Under the pieces are notes generated by a model. It was not told the DNA's origin and made no database searches. It saw only the letters and a program-made list of their open reading frames with translations. Positions 1-8,107 of a stretch of 31,880 nucleotides of DNA are shown in pieces. The translations under genes were made by a program, and so were the position numbers. Positions within the stretch are counted from its first letter, which is position 1; the number at the start of each line of letters is the position of its first letter. This DNA is from an uncultured Bacilli bacterium (GTDB taxonomy: Bacteria; Bacillota_I; Bacilli_A; RFN20; CAG-631). Location of the stretch: contig CAKPZU010000011.1 in assembly GCA_934215405.1 (NCBI GenBank), positions 1 to 31,880 of the forward strand, in the 5' to 3' direction.

Positions 1-216
1 ACACAAGTAGATGAAAGACTAGCTAAGGTTGGTCAAAATCTTAAAAAATTTATTTCTGAATCTAAGTATAAAACACAGGTTTCTTTCGCATTGGATGGGA
101 TGGGTCAAGACCCTTCTGTAATCCGTAGATGGATTAAACATGGTGTTAATAGTTTATCTACTATTATGTATATTGCTCAAGTTTTAGAAATAGATTTTAT
201 GGAGCTTCTTAAATAA
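1..216 (+). CDS. XRE-like helix-turn-helix regulator, C-terminal part
   Basis: The window opens inside this reading frame, which runs 71 codons to a TAA. The visible part reads as a small helix-turn-helix protein: an amphipathic helix (DERLAKVGQNLKKFISESK), a helix-turn-helix-like stretch (QDPSVIRRWIKHGVNSLSTI), and an ending (IAQVLEIDFMELLK) typical of XRE/Cro-family domains, where the last helix packs against the DNA-binding core. The N-terminus lies outside the window, so other domains cannot be excluded. Its terminator begins inside the last codons, which separates it from the nrd block downstream. It could be a repressor of the downstream module, but nothing in the sequence shows that directly. 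Confidence 0.6.
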   Translation, partial: TQVDERLAKVGQNLKKFISESKYKTQVSFALDGMGQDPSVIRRWIKHGVNSLSTIMYIAQVLEIDFMELLK

Positions 217-234
217 GGTGCTTCTTTTTTTTTT
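201..234 (+). terminator. Intrinsic terminator overlapping the XRE stop codon
   Basis: GGAGCTTCTT (201-210) can pair with AAGGTGCTTC (215-224), with one mismatch and two G-T pairs, around a four-base loop. Ten T residues follow (225-234). The stop codon lies in the loop and 3' arm. A second inverted repeat (GCCTAA/TTAGGC, 235-253) follows immediately. Confidence 0.65.
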
Positions 235-303
235 GCCTAAATTTGGCTTAGGCACCTTGATATATATATTTCAATATAAGGTAACAAACTCATCGATAAT
301 TAG

Positions 304-459
304 TAGTGCAAGTAGCGTCCTATGAAGGACTCCAATTTCAAACTAAAATGTAGGTGTAAGAGTTAATAATTCGCCGATTTGATGTGAAGAAAGAGGTAGT
401 GCAAATGGCGTCATATCGTGATGAATTATTGCTTGATAAACTATAAGTGAAATTGGAGG
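304..459 (+). promoter_or_regulatory. Candidate structured leader RNA with tandem motif and ribosome-site-sequestering helix
   Basis: Two copies of a 16-base motif, TAGTGCAAGTAGCGTC (304-319) and TAGTGCAAATGGCGTC (397-412), match at 14 of 16 positions. Each ends in a 4-bp hairpin: GTCC/GGAC (317-320 with 327-330) and GTCA/TGAT (410-413 with 419-422). The two stems differ in sequence but keep pairing. CTCCAATTTCA (330-340) is perfectly complementary to TGAAATTGGAG (448-458), which contains the Shine-Dalgarno sequence of the first gene. Inside that, AATAATTC (365-372) pairs perfectly with GAATTATT (423-430). This nested layout is what a translation-controlling riboswitch or RNA thermosensor would show. 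I do not recognise it as a known class. No NrdR box was seen. Confidence 0.55.
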
Positions 460-467
460 ACAAGACA

Positions 468-893
468 ATGAAAAATGAATTTGAAAAGTATTATATGGTA
501 ATCGCTAAATGTGGACATGTAGGTAGAAAAAAATATATTCCAGTAAAATTTGCAGTAGTAGCTGAATCAGGTAAAGAAGCAGCTAAAAAGGTAAGACAAT
601 TTCCAAGAGTTAAACACGACCATAAGGATGCAATTCTAGATGTAAGATGCATTACATTAGAAGAGTTCTTAGAAATAAAAGAGATCAATGATAATGATTC
701 TTATTTAAAATGTCATTCAAGACAAGAACAAAATCTAATAGTTAATCTAGCAGAAAGAATGGTAGCTGATCTACATAATGTAAAACAAGCATTTGATAAA
801 CAAGCAAGAAAAGATATAGTTGCTTATAAATTAAGAAAATTCAAAATCTTAGAAGAATCTTCAAAGAAGGAGGATTACTGCTATGCGTATTAA
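468..893 (+). CDS. Conserved-looking hypothetical protein ahead of nrdG
   Basis: This 141-aa protein is not recognised. The start is ATG 468, eight bases after GGAGG (455-459). An in-frame GTG at 447 would lie inside the ribosome-site helix and is rejected. The N-terminal half is basic and compact (YYMVIAKCGHVGRKKYIPVK), with Cys-Gly-His and many Lys/Arg residues. The C-terminal half is helical and charged (QEQNLIVNLAERMVADLHN). There is no signal peptide or membrane segment. It ends 11 bases inside nrdG, so the two are translationally coupled and it probably serves anaerobic deoxynucleotide synthesis, perhaps as an accessory or sensor. That role is inferred from position only. Confidence 0.6.
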   Translation: MKNEFEKYYMVIAKCGHVGRKKYIPVKFAVVAESGKEAAKKVRQFPRVKHDHKDAILDVRCITLEEFLEIKEINDNDSYLKCHSRQEQNLIVNLAERMVADLHNVKQAFDKQARKDIVAYKLRKFKILEESSKKEDYCYAY

Positions 894-1335
894 TTCTATT
901 AAATATAATAATTCACATGTTGATGGACCTGGAATTAGAACTGTACTATTTATGCAAGGATGCAATATCCATTGTAAAGGATGTCAAAATAAATCCACAT
1001 GGGACATCAATAAAGGCAAAGAAGTAAGTATTGATGACTTAGTAAATGAATTAAAGCAAAAAGTATTTAATAAGAAAATAACTATTTCTGGAGGTGAACC
1101 ATTGGTTCAAAAAGATGAATTAGTAAAACTTATTGACAGACTTGCTGAAGAAGACTTTGATATAACTTTGTATACAGGACATACAAGAGATGAGGTTCCT
1201 TCCGAAATTATTCTAAAGCTTAAATATTTAAAGACTGGTAATTTTATTCAAGAATTAAAAACAACAATTAAACCTTTTATAGGTTCAGAAAATCAAATCT
1301 TTGAGGAGGTACCTAAGGATGAAACAACTAAATAA
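883..1335 (+). CDS. nrdG: Anaerobic ribonucleotide reductase activating protein (radical SAM)
   Basis: NrdG uses an iron-sulfur cluster and S-adenosylmethionine to install the glycyl radical on NrdD, which makes deoxynucleotides without oxygen. The 150-aa length fits the family. The cluster-binding CxxxCxxC motif is C27-N-I-H-C31-K-G-C34, and ISGGEP near residue 68 is the usual SAM-binding glycine motif. The ATG follows GGAGG and lies within the previous gene. The last 17 bases overlap the start of nrdD, a typical coupled nrdG-nrdD arrangement, although many bacteria have the reverse order. Family assignment is firm. Confidence 0.95.
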   Translation: MRINSIKYNNSHVDGPGIRTVLFMQGCNIHCKGCQNKSTWDINKGKEVSIDDLVNELKQKVFNKKITISGGEPLVQKDELVKLIDRLAEEDFDITLYTGHTRDEVPSEIILKLKYLKTGNFIQELKTTIKPFIGSENQIFEEVPKDETTK

Positions 1336-3013
1336 TGATAATGCTGCTAATAGAACTAGTTATGTTGGATACGTATATAACGTAGGTGAAAAAGAATATA
1401 AAAACAAGATATTAAATAGCCTTCCAAAAGAGTGGGCAGATTTACATAGAACTGGTGCAATTCATATTCATGATTTGGATGCTTATGATTTAACTTATAA
1501 TTGCTTAACATTTGATATCATCAATAATTTCCCATATGATGAATTCAAGATATTTAGTGGACAAGGAAAAATCATTCATTTGTTTGAATTTATCAAAGAT
1601 TTATTTACTAAACTAGGTAATGAACAATCTGGTGGTATGGCATTTGCTAATTTCGATAATGAAATAGCTGAAATCTTATCTACACTTGAAATTGATTATT
1701 TAAAGTATAAAGATTTAATTAGTGATTCAATTGCTGAATTAATATTATGGTGTAATGGGAATCACTCAAGAATGGGTCAAACTAGTTATTATGTGACTTT
1801 AAATATTGGCTTAGCAAGAAATGAATGTGCTAGATTTATTGCTCACGAAGTAATAGAAAGATTCTTAAAATTAGGTGATATGGTATTTAAACCAAATATC
1901 GTATTTAAAGTAGTTGATGGAATAAATAATAAACCAAATGATCCTAATTATGATCTACTTAAATTAGCTCTAAGTTGCTCGTCTAAAAAGATGATTCCTA
2001 CTTATCTACTTTGTGATTGTAAAGGTGATAAAGAAACAAATCCTGAAAGATTATCAGTAGTGGGATGTAGGACTAGAGTTGTATCCGACCTTTATGGTGA
2101 AGATGGTGCAATGGGTAGAGGTAATATCACAAATATTTCTATTAATCTTCCTAGACTTGCTTTAGAGATTGATAAGAATAATAAAGAATTATCAATTGAT
2201 GAAAAATTTGATCTTCTTAAATCAAAATGGGATGAAGTGGCGAGAGTTACAAAAGATATCTTACTTGATAGATATCATAAGGTTTGTAAAAGAACTCCTG
2301 ATGATTTTCCAACTAATAGTAGCTATCATCTATGGTGCGAAGATTTTAAAGGAGATTTAGAAGAAGTATTCAAGCATGGAACTTTATCTTTAGGATTCAT
2401 TGGTCTAAGTGAAGCAATTGAAGTTATAACAGGAACTAAATATTATTCTGATATGGATAATTATATTATGACTTTGGGCTTCGTAAAGCATATGAGAGAT
2501 TATTGCGATTTTTTAAAGAATGAATACAAGCTTAATTTCTCATTACTTGCAACATCAGGCGAATTAATTAGTGGTAGATTCATTGATTTTGATAAAGAAC
2601 TATATAAACCAGATGTTGATATTTTTACAAAAGGTTATTATACAAATTCATTCCATATAGATGTTGATTCAAGGCTACCTGGATATAAGAAGATTCAACT
2701 TGAAGGATTATTCCATGAAATATGTAATGGTGGATGTATTACATATATCGAACTTGGTGAAGCTCCACTAGGTAATGAAGAATCGCTAGAAGAATATATA
2801 AATATAGCAGTTGAAGCAGGTGTGCATTATCTAGGTTTCAATTTCCCTAAAGATGTATGTAATGATTGTGGAACAACTGGTGTATTTGATTTCTGTCCTA
2901 AATGTAAATCAAAGAATATAACTAGAATTAGAAGAGTGTCTGGCTATCTAGAAATCTTAGATGGTTTTACAAAAGGTAAAAAAGCTGAAGAGAAAAATAG
3001 GAGGAAGAATTAA
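1319..3013 (+). CDS. nrdD: Anaerobic (class III) ribonucleoside-triphosphate reductase, short form
   Basis: NrdD reduces ribonucleoside triphosphates to deoxyribonucleotides in the absence of oxygen. ATG 1319 follows GAGGAGGT (1303-1310). The frame is open further upstream, but an earlier start would lack a ribosome site. At 564 aa it is short for the family: there is no N-terminal ATP-cone, so dATP feedback through that domain is absent. Catalytic landmarks are visible: the cysteine in TYNCLTFD, C250 in VVGCRTR (likely thiyl radical residue), a zinc site CNDCG...CPKC before the C-terminus, and RVSGYL with G542 as the glycyl radical residue. It overlaps nrdG by 17 bases and is followed four bases later by the phosphoesterase gene. 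Class III enzymes work only anaerobically, which suits a gut organism. Confidence 0.95.
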   Translation: MKQLNNDNAANRTSYVGYVYNVGEKEYKNKILNSLPKEWADLHRTGAIHIHDLDAYDLTYNCLTFDIINNFPYDEFKIFSGQGKIIHLFEFIKDLFTKLGNEQSGGMAFANFDNEIAEILSTLEIDYLKYKDLISDSIAELILWCNGNHSRMGQTSYYVTLNIGLARNECARFIAHEVIERFLKLGDMVFKPNIVFKVVDGINNKPNDPNYDLLKLALSCSSKKMIPTYLLCDCKGDKETNPERLSVVGCRTRVVSDLYGEDGAMGRGNITNISINLPRLALEIDKNNKELSIDEKFDLLKSKWDEVARVTKDILLDRYHKVCKRTPDDFPTNSSYHLWCEDFKGDLEEVFKHGTLSLGFIGLSEAIEVITGTKYYSDMDNYIMTLGFVKHMRDYCDFLKNEYKLNFSLLATSGELISGRFIDFDKELYKPDVDIFTKGYYTNSFHIDVDSRLPGYKKIQLEGLFHEICNGGCITYIELGEAPLGNEESLEEYINIAVEAGVHYLGFNFPKDVCNDCGTTGVFDFCPKCKSKNITRIRRVSGYLEILDGFTKGKKAEEKNRRKN

Positions 3014-3016
3014 CGG

Positions 3017-3499
3017 ATGATATATTATATTTCTGATACCCATTTTAATGACCAAAAGATATTTGATAAATGCAAGAGACCATTTGAATCACTTGATGAA
3101 ATGAAAGAAACAATTATCAAAAAATGGAATAATAAAGTTAAAGATACAGACATTGTCTATGTTCTTGGTGATATTGGCAAAGATGATGATCCATCTACTA
3201 TAGATATCTTTAAAAAATTAAAAGGTCATAAGAACCTTATTGTCGGAAATCATGACCATGATATGATAGATGCTATTAAGAAATCTAATGTATTTGAATC
3301 TATCAAGTTTATTGATCTAATTATTGATGGTGATTATAAAGTTTGTATTTGTCATTATCCACTAATGGATTGGATGGAATTTAATAGAGAAGGAATCTTA
3401 GTTTATGGGCATATTCATAATAAGACTCCAAAGAATGGATATGTATATAAAATGATGAAAGATTATTATAATAATCTGCAGCATATAATTGTGGCATAG
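3017..3499 (+). CDS. Calcineurin-like metallophosphoesterase, 3' end frameshifted
   Basis: This is a small metal-dependent phosphoesterase of the YfcE/MPP type. Motifs are in order: SDTHF (D7, H9), GDIG near residue 52, GNHDHD near 77, CHYP near 116 and YGHIHN near 131, so the two-metal site is complete. The printed frame stops at 3499 after LQHIIVA. From 3481 another frame reads AYNCGIDVCDFEPRTLDELI, the expected C-terminus for such proteins, and runs to a TGA at 3580-3582, overlapping the next gene by 20 bases as its neighbours do. A one-base loss (or two-base gain) near 3475 therefore seems to have cut the tail, or it is a sequence error. The substrate is unknown; its operon position suggests nucleotide metabolism. 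Confidence 0.8.
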   Translation: MIYYISDTHFNDQKIFDKCKRPFESLDEMKETIIKKWNNKVKDTDIVYVLGDIGKDDDPSTIDIFKKLKGHKNLIVGNHDHDMIDAIKKSNVFESIKFIDLIIDGDYKVCICHYPLMDWMEFNREGILVYGHIHNKTPKNGYVYKMMKDYYNNLQHIIVA

Positions 3500-3562
3500 A
3501 TGTATGTGATTTTGAACCAAGAACACTAGATGAACTTATTCATCTAAAGGAGGTAAACAAGG

Positions 3563-4141
3563 ATGAACCATATATCAATTGAGGGTATGGATGGAGTTGG
3601 TAAATCAACTACATGTAAATTATTAGCTGAAAAATTAGGATATATATTTGTTGAAAAACCATTGCATTATCTTCTTGATGATAGTGATGATGAAATAAAA
3701 CAATATCAAAAAGTAGCTAAAAAAGTAAATGCTAATCCTAATAGAAATTTTACAGCTTGGTATTATGGATTAAATAATATTTATCTTTATGAAAAATTTA
3801 AAGATCAAAATATCGTAACTGATAGGCATATTGTCTCTAATTATTGTTGGAGCGGTGCTGATTACAATAAAGATATTTATAATTTAATCTTAAAGAAAAT
3901 TGGTAAGCCAAAATTAACAGTTATTTTATATGCTACACCTGAATCAATTCTTTCTCGTTTAAAGGAAAGAGATATTAATGATTCTGATATTGCTAAAGTA
4001 TCTAAAAGTGAAAAGGCATACGAGAGAATGATATATTTTTGTGAAGCCAAAAAATTTGAATATATTGTTATCGATACATCAAATAAGACTCCAGAAGAAA
4101 CTGTTGATTTAATAATAAAAAGAATTGAGGGGATTAAATAA
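3563..4141 (+). CDS. Thymidylate kinase-like deoxynucleoside monophosphate kinase
   Basis: The 192-aa P-loop kinase most resembles thymidylate kinase and phage dNMP kinases, which turn dNMPs into dNDPs. Walker A is GMDGVGKST (residues 8-16). TDRHIVSNYCW near residue 90 is the DR(Y/H) substrate motif. LKERD near 135 is the arginine-rich lid. AAAGGAGG lies 10 bases before the ATG at 3563. The gene sits between the phosphoesterase and the methylase fusion, in keeping with a block that makes and modifies DNA precursors. The organism probably has another tmk, and this one may use other bases, so no symbol is given. Confidence 0.85.
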   Translation: MNHISIEGMDGVGKSTTCKLLAEKLGYIFVEKPLHYLLDDSDDEIKQYQKVAKKVNANPNRNFTAWYYGLNNIYLYEKFKDQNIVTDRHIVSNYCWSGADYNKDIYNLILKKIGKPKLTVILYATPESILSRLKERDINDSDIAKVSKSEKAYERMIYFCEAKKFEYIVIDTSNKTPEETVDLIIKRIEGIK

Positions 4142-4142
4142 A

Positions 4143-6587
4143 ATGAATGTTGACAATTTAAGACTTGCAAAAGATATGAAATATGAAGCTTTGTATTGGA
4201 CTTTAGGTTTTGAAGAGTTAGAAAAGAATACTTTTTCTAAACAGTATAACAATTTAACAATAAAGATTAATTCAGAGCTTGGATTAGTTGATTTTAATAA
4301 TAAGTTATCTATTGTAAATGGTGATAGTTTTAAATTAGATACACATAAATCATTCGTAATCCTAGAGTGCATTGATAAGTTACTATCTATGGATTATTCA
4401 ATATCTGAAATCATCTTAGATTTAGATAATGAATATGATATTTATTGTAAAGATTTATATATTAAATGTTTTGAATGGAATCATGAAGAAGATGATAATG
4501 TTGAATTTGTAAAAGATACATTTAAATCCATTACATATTCATCTAGATTATATAGTGGAGTAATTGAAAGAAGAACATCTATAAAATTAGCTGATGGCTC
4601 TAAATATGATTTAGGAATATTTGAAAATGATATTAAACAAGATAAGTATATTTTATCTAAATCACAAAACATTGAATCAAAAGATTTTGTAATCAAATCA
4701 GGGATTGTGACTAAATATTTAGGAAGTAATGGAATTGTAGTAGTTCCTGAAGGTGTAAGAAAATTAGCTTCTTGTCTATTTTGGGATAATCAAACAATAA
4801 AAGAAGTAAGACTTCCAAATTCACTTATTAGTATTAGTGGAGATACTTTCTATAATTCTTCTAATTTAGAAAAAGTTAATATTCCAGTTAATTGTAAGTC
4901 TATGGGCAATAATCCTTTTGCAGGATGCCCTAAAATTAAAATTACTAATAATTCACCATATTTTAATTTAGTTGATGGTGTTTTATATAATAGAGATTTT
5001 ACAAGACTTATTTATTATCCTATTTCTAAAAAAAATGATAGATATGAAATAAAAGAAGGATGTAGAATCTTAGGAAAGCATTCATTTTATCTATGCGATA
5101 ACCTTAAAGAAGTAGTTATTCCATCATCAATCATTAAATTAGAAAACAATCCATTCTCTGGATGTAATCAAATTACATTAAATAATAAGTCACCATATTA
5201 TCATGTGGAGGACTCAGTTATTTATGATAGAGATTATTCATCAGTAATTGGATGCTTAAATTCTATTGATACTGATTGTTTAGTTTTAAAAGATGTTAAA
5301 AGAATATGCAGGAATTCTTTTTGGAATTGTAAAGGTATTAGAAAGATTGTATTTCCTAAAACATTAGAAGATATTGGATATAACCCATTTGTTAGTTGTT
5401 CTAATATTGAATTCGAATCTAATAGTGATAAATATATTGTTTACAACAATGCATTATTTACAGCTGATAAATCTAAATTAGTATGTTATCCAGCTAAAAA
5501 TGCTAAAGGCGAAATACATCTTCCTGATGAAACAATAACATTAGAACGTGGTGCATTTTCAGGTTGTGATAAATTAACTGATATCCATCTGCATAATGTT
5601 TCTATAATATCTAAAACTTGTTTTACAAATTGTAATTCATTAACTAGTGTATATTGCTCTGATTTAGTTACTTATATTGGAGAATGGGCATTTGCACATT
5701 GTGCTAATTTAAAAAAATTATTAGTTTATAAAAATTGTTTTATAGATAATAACGCTACATTAAATAGTCCAGTTAAGATTAATAAAAGAGAAGAATTATC
5801 TAATTACATTATAGAATCAGATAATTTATATACTTTAAAATCAATGACAAAATCATATAAGGTAAAAGTTAAATCGATCTTAATTGATCCACCATATAAT
5901 TCACATATTGATTATATTGGTTATCAAGATGCATTTGATGGTTCCTATAATAACTTTATGCTTTCTAGAATAAAATTAGCATTTGAATTATTATCAAATG
6001 ATGGATTCTTAGTAATTAATATTGATGAAGGTGAAGTAGAGAATTTAGCTAAGTTATGTAAGGGCCTATTTTATAAAATTAAAGTCTGTAAATGGGAAAA
6101 ACTTCATCCATATTTTGATAATAATAGAAATGTCAATCCTAATAAGAAGGTTGTAAAATACGAATACATTATTATTTGCTTTAAATCTAAAGAATCTAAG
6201 TTAAATTTTTTGAAGCAACCATACTTGGAAGGAGACGTTCTAAAAGAAAAAGAAGCTAAGGTTCCTAATATATTTAGATTCTTTGGAACTAATTCATCTG
6301 CAAAAGACGAAATTGCAGCTATATTTGGAGATAGAACTTATTTTCAAACACCTAAACCTTTAAAGTTGTTAAAAGAACTTGTAAGAGCAACAACCAATAA
6401 AGATTCTATTGTTTTAGATTTCTTTGCTGGCTCAGGCACAACAGGCCATGCAGTTATAGATTTAAATAAAGAAGATGGCGGAAATAGGAAATATATTCTT
6501 ATTTCTAACAGCGAATCTAATATCTGCAAAGATGTTACTTTAAAAAGAATTAAGATGTGTGATGATAAAGCTATATTTATAGATTAA
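4143..6587 (+). CDS. BspA-like leucine-rich repeat protein fused to a DNA methyltransferase
   Basis: This is one uninterrupted 814-aa frame. ATG 4143 follows TTGAGGGG; the upstream in-frame TTG is part of that site. Residues 1-190 match nothing I recognise. Residues about 195-545 are BspA-type leucine-rich repeats (for example LRR-like KEVRLPNSLISISGDTFYNS and KRICRNSFWNC). Residues about 555-814 are a beta-class amino-methyltransferase of the N6/N4 (type III Mod-like) kind: DPPYN at 582-586, a YQDAFD...NFMLSRIKLA block, VINIDEGE, TPKPLKLLKELV, then the SAM-binding FAGSGTTG at 761-768. Only about 175 residues separate the motifs, so the target-recognition region is small. No restriction subunit lies next to it and there is no signal peptide, so the repeats are probably cytoplasmic, for protein or DNA contact. 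It may be an orphan or phage-type methylase. Confidence 0.85.
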   Translation: MNVDNLRLAKDMKYEALYWTLGFEELEKNTFSKQYNNLTIKINSELGLVDFNNKLSIVNGDSFKLDTHKSFVILECIDKLLSMDYSISEIILDLDNEYDIYCKDLYIKCFEWNHEEDDNVEFVKDTFKSITYSSRLYSGVIERRTSIKLADGSKYDLGIFENDIKQDKYILSKSQNIESKDFVIKSGIVTKYLGSNGIVVVPEGVRKLASCLFWDNQTIKEVRLPNSLISISGDTFYNSSNLEKVNIPVNCKSMGNNPFAGCPKIKITNNSPYFNLVDGVLYNRDFTRLIYYPISKKNDRYEIKEGCRILGKHSFYLCDNLKEVVIPSSIIKLENNPFSGCNQITLNNKSPYYHVEDSVIYDRDYSSVIGCLNSIDTDCLVLKDVKRICRNSFWNCKGIRKIVFPKTLEDIGYNPFVSCSNIEFESNSDKYIVYNNALFTADKSKLVCYPAKNAKGEIHLPDETITLERGAFSGCDKLTDIHLHNVSIISKTCFTNCNSLTSVYCSDLVTYIGEWAFAHCANLKKLLVYKNCFIDNNATLNSPVKINKREELSNYIIESDNLYTLKSMTKSYKVKVKSILIDPPYNSHIDYIGYQDAFDGSYNNFMLSRIKLAFELLSNDGFLVINIDEGEVENLAKLCKGLFYKIKVCKWEKLHPYFDNNRNVNPNKKVVKYEYIIICFKSKESKLNFLKQPYLEGDVLKEKEAKVPNIFRFFGTNSSAKDEIAAIFGDRTYFQTPKPLKLLKELVRATTNKDSIVLDFFAGSGTTGHAVIDLNKEDGGNRKYILISNSESNICKDVTLKRIKMCDDKAIFID

Positions 6588-6613
6588 TAATTTTAGATTA
6601 AATATTATAAAAT

Positions 6614-6690
6614 ACCACCAAGAAATCTTACCAAAAGTATCGAAATTTTAGTCAAAATATGATATACTTTTGGTATCTTTGGAAGGTGGT
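6614..6690 (+). promoter_or_regulatory. Long inverted repeat over the promoter and ribosome site of the AlbA_2 regulator
   Basis: TACCAAAAGTAT (6629-6640) and ATACTTTTGGTA (6664-6675) form a perfect 12-bp inverted repeat. Outside it, ACCACC (6614-6619) pairs with GGTGGT (6685-6690), which belongs to the ribosome site GGAAGGTGG. TATACT (6663-6668) could serve as a -10 box inside the right arm. In DNA this is a candidate operator. In a transcript reading through from the nrd operon it would fold into a hairpin that hides the ribosome site, so the gene would be translated only from its own promoter. Confidence 0.5.
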
Positions 6691-6697
6691 GTTTTTA

Positions 6698-8107
6698 GTG
6701 AATAAAGAACTATTACTTGAAATCATAAATAATAATGACGAAAGAGAATGGGTAGAATTTAAAACTAATTATCCATCAGAAAAACACGCCCAAGATATTG
6801 GCGAATATATATCAGCATTATCTAATTCAGCAACGCTTCATAAACAAAATTATGCTTATTTAATTTGGGGCGTTGAAAATAATACAAGAAAGATAATAGG
6901 AACTGATTTTAAATATGATTTAGATATTAATGGTTCAGAAGTATTTAAGCATTATCTAGCTAGAAATCTTGAACCACGTATAGCTTTTAAATTTGAAGAT
7001 GTATATTTTGATGATAAAAGACTAGTGGTTTTAACAATACCAGCTGCTAAAGAAGTTATAACGGAATTTAACCATGAAAGATTTATAAGAATTGGTTCTA
7101 GTAAAGAAAAACTAAAGAAGTTTCCAAAATATGAAGCTGAATTATGGGGCAAATTAAATGAAAGCAAATCATTGAAAAACATTAAATCCCCTGTCCAACA
7201 TCTAACCTTTAGTTTATTTGAGATATATATGAAAGATTTTAATATTTCATATAATCCAGATAATTTCTTTGAAAACAATAAAATGCTAACTGATGATGGC
7301 AATTTCAATTATATTGCGTACATGTTTTCAGACCAATTTGATGTCTCATTTAAAATTAGCAAGTTTTCCGGTAACAACAAAATATCTGAATTTTTATCTA
7401 GGAAAGAGTTTGGTGGTGGATGCGTTTTAAGAATTATAGATAAAGTTGTTGATTATATGGAAGGAACAATAAATGTCGTTAGATCATATTTTGATCCAGG
7501 TAAAGCATCAAGAAGAGACGAATTTTTGTTTAATATTGATGCTGTAAGAGAAGCATATATTAATTCTATAATTCATAATGATTGGACTACAAAAACAGGG
7601 CCATCAATATTTTTGTTTAGTGACCATCTTGAAATTTTTTCTTACGGTAGCCCATTAAAGGTGCAAATAAAATCTGATTTCTTAAGAGGCAAATCAAGGC
7701 CTATTAATCCTGATTTAGCAAATATATTTATGAAATTTGATAAATATGAAGCAAGTGGTAAAGGCGTATCTACAATTTTAAAAGCATATAATGCTGATGT
7801 CTTCGAATTTGGTGAAAACAATGACAATTTTACGGTTTCATTACCATATAATAAAATGGCAATGGATGATAGTAGCACTACCCCAATAACTACCCCAATA
7901 ACTACCCCAATTGGTGAAGAGGATATTAAGGAAAAAATAGTAGAATTATTGAGAACAAATAATACTATTTCAGCAACGGAGATTGCTAATATTATAGGGA
8001 ATATTACTAGAGATGGTGTAAGGTATCATCTAAATAGATTAAAAATCGAAGGAAGAATTGAACATCACGGCACTTCCAAAACTGGGTATTGGGAAGTAAA
8101 AAAATAA
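6698..8107 (+). CDS. AlbA_2 / ATPase / winged-helix regulator (COG2865 type), intact copy 1
   Basis: This 469-aa protein is the only full copy of three. GTG 6698 lies eight bases after GGAAGGTGG; an in-frame ATG at 6659 falls inside the palindrome and is rejected. The N-terminal 130 residues are an AlbA_2 (Schlafen-like) domain with the EWVEFKTNYPS motif. The middle is a GHKL-type ATPase region with the N-box AVREAYINSIIHNDW and a glycine box YEASGKGVSTI. A linker of three TTPI repeats follows, then a winged helix (SATEIANIIGNITRDGVRYH) ending in KTGYWEVKK. Such proteins are annotated as ATP-binding transcriptional regulators; their targets are generally unknown. The terminator follows eight bases after the stop. 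It may act on the palindromes near its own promoter and near copy 2. Confidence 0.85.
   Translation: MNKELLLEIINNNDEREWVEFKTNYPSEKHAQDIGEYISALSNSATLHKQNYAYLIWGVENNTRKIIGTDFKYDLDINGSEVFKHYLARNLEPRIAFKFEDVYFDDKRLVVLTIPAAKEVITEFNHERFIRIGSSKEKLKKFPKYEAELWGKLNESKSLKNIKSPVQHLTFSLFEIYMKDFNISYNPDNFFENNKMLTDDGNFNYIAYMFSDQFDVSFKISKFSGNNKISEFLSRKEFGGGCVLRIIDKVVDYMEGTINVVRSYFDPGKASRRDEFLFNIDAVREAYINSIIHNDWTTKTGPSIFLFSDHLEIFSYGSPLKVQIKSDFLRGKSRPINPDLANIFMKFDKYEASGKGVSTILKAYNADVFEFGENNDNFTVSLPYNKMAMDDSSTTPITTPITTPIGEEDIKEKIVELLRTNNTISATEIANIIGNITRDGVRYHLNRLKIEGRIEHHGTSKTGYWEVKK
7877..7912 (+). repeat. Three 12-bp tandem repeats coding the TTPI linker
   Basis: ACTACCCCAATA occurs twice exactly, then once as ACTACCCCAATT. 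The unit keeps the frame and encodes TTPI each time, between the ATPase region and the winged helix. Slippage would change linker length by four residues without breaking the gene. Confidence 0.9.

Noticed and set aside
217..446. NrdR box upstream of the nrd genes
   Set aside because: The AT-rich stretch near 258-275 does not match the 16-bp palindromic consensus.
304..459. Purine, cobalamin, c-di-GMP or hammerhead RNA in the nrd leader
   Set aside because: The conserved cores I remember for these classes are not present.
6659..6697. In-frame ATG upstream of the AlbA_2 regulator as its start
   Set aside because: It lies within the inverted repeat and has no ribosome site, while GTG 6698 follows GGAAGGTGG at correct distance.
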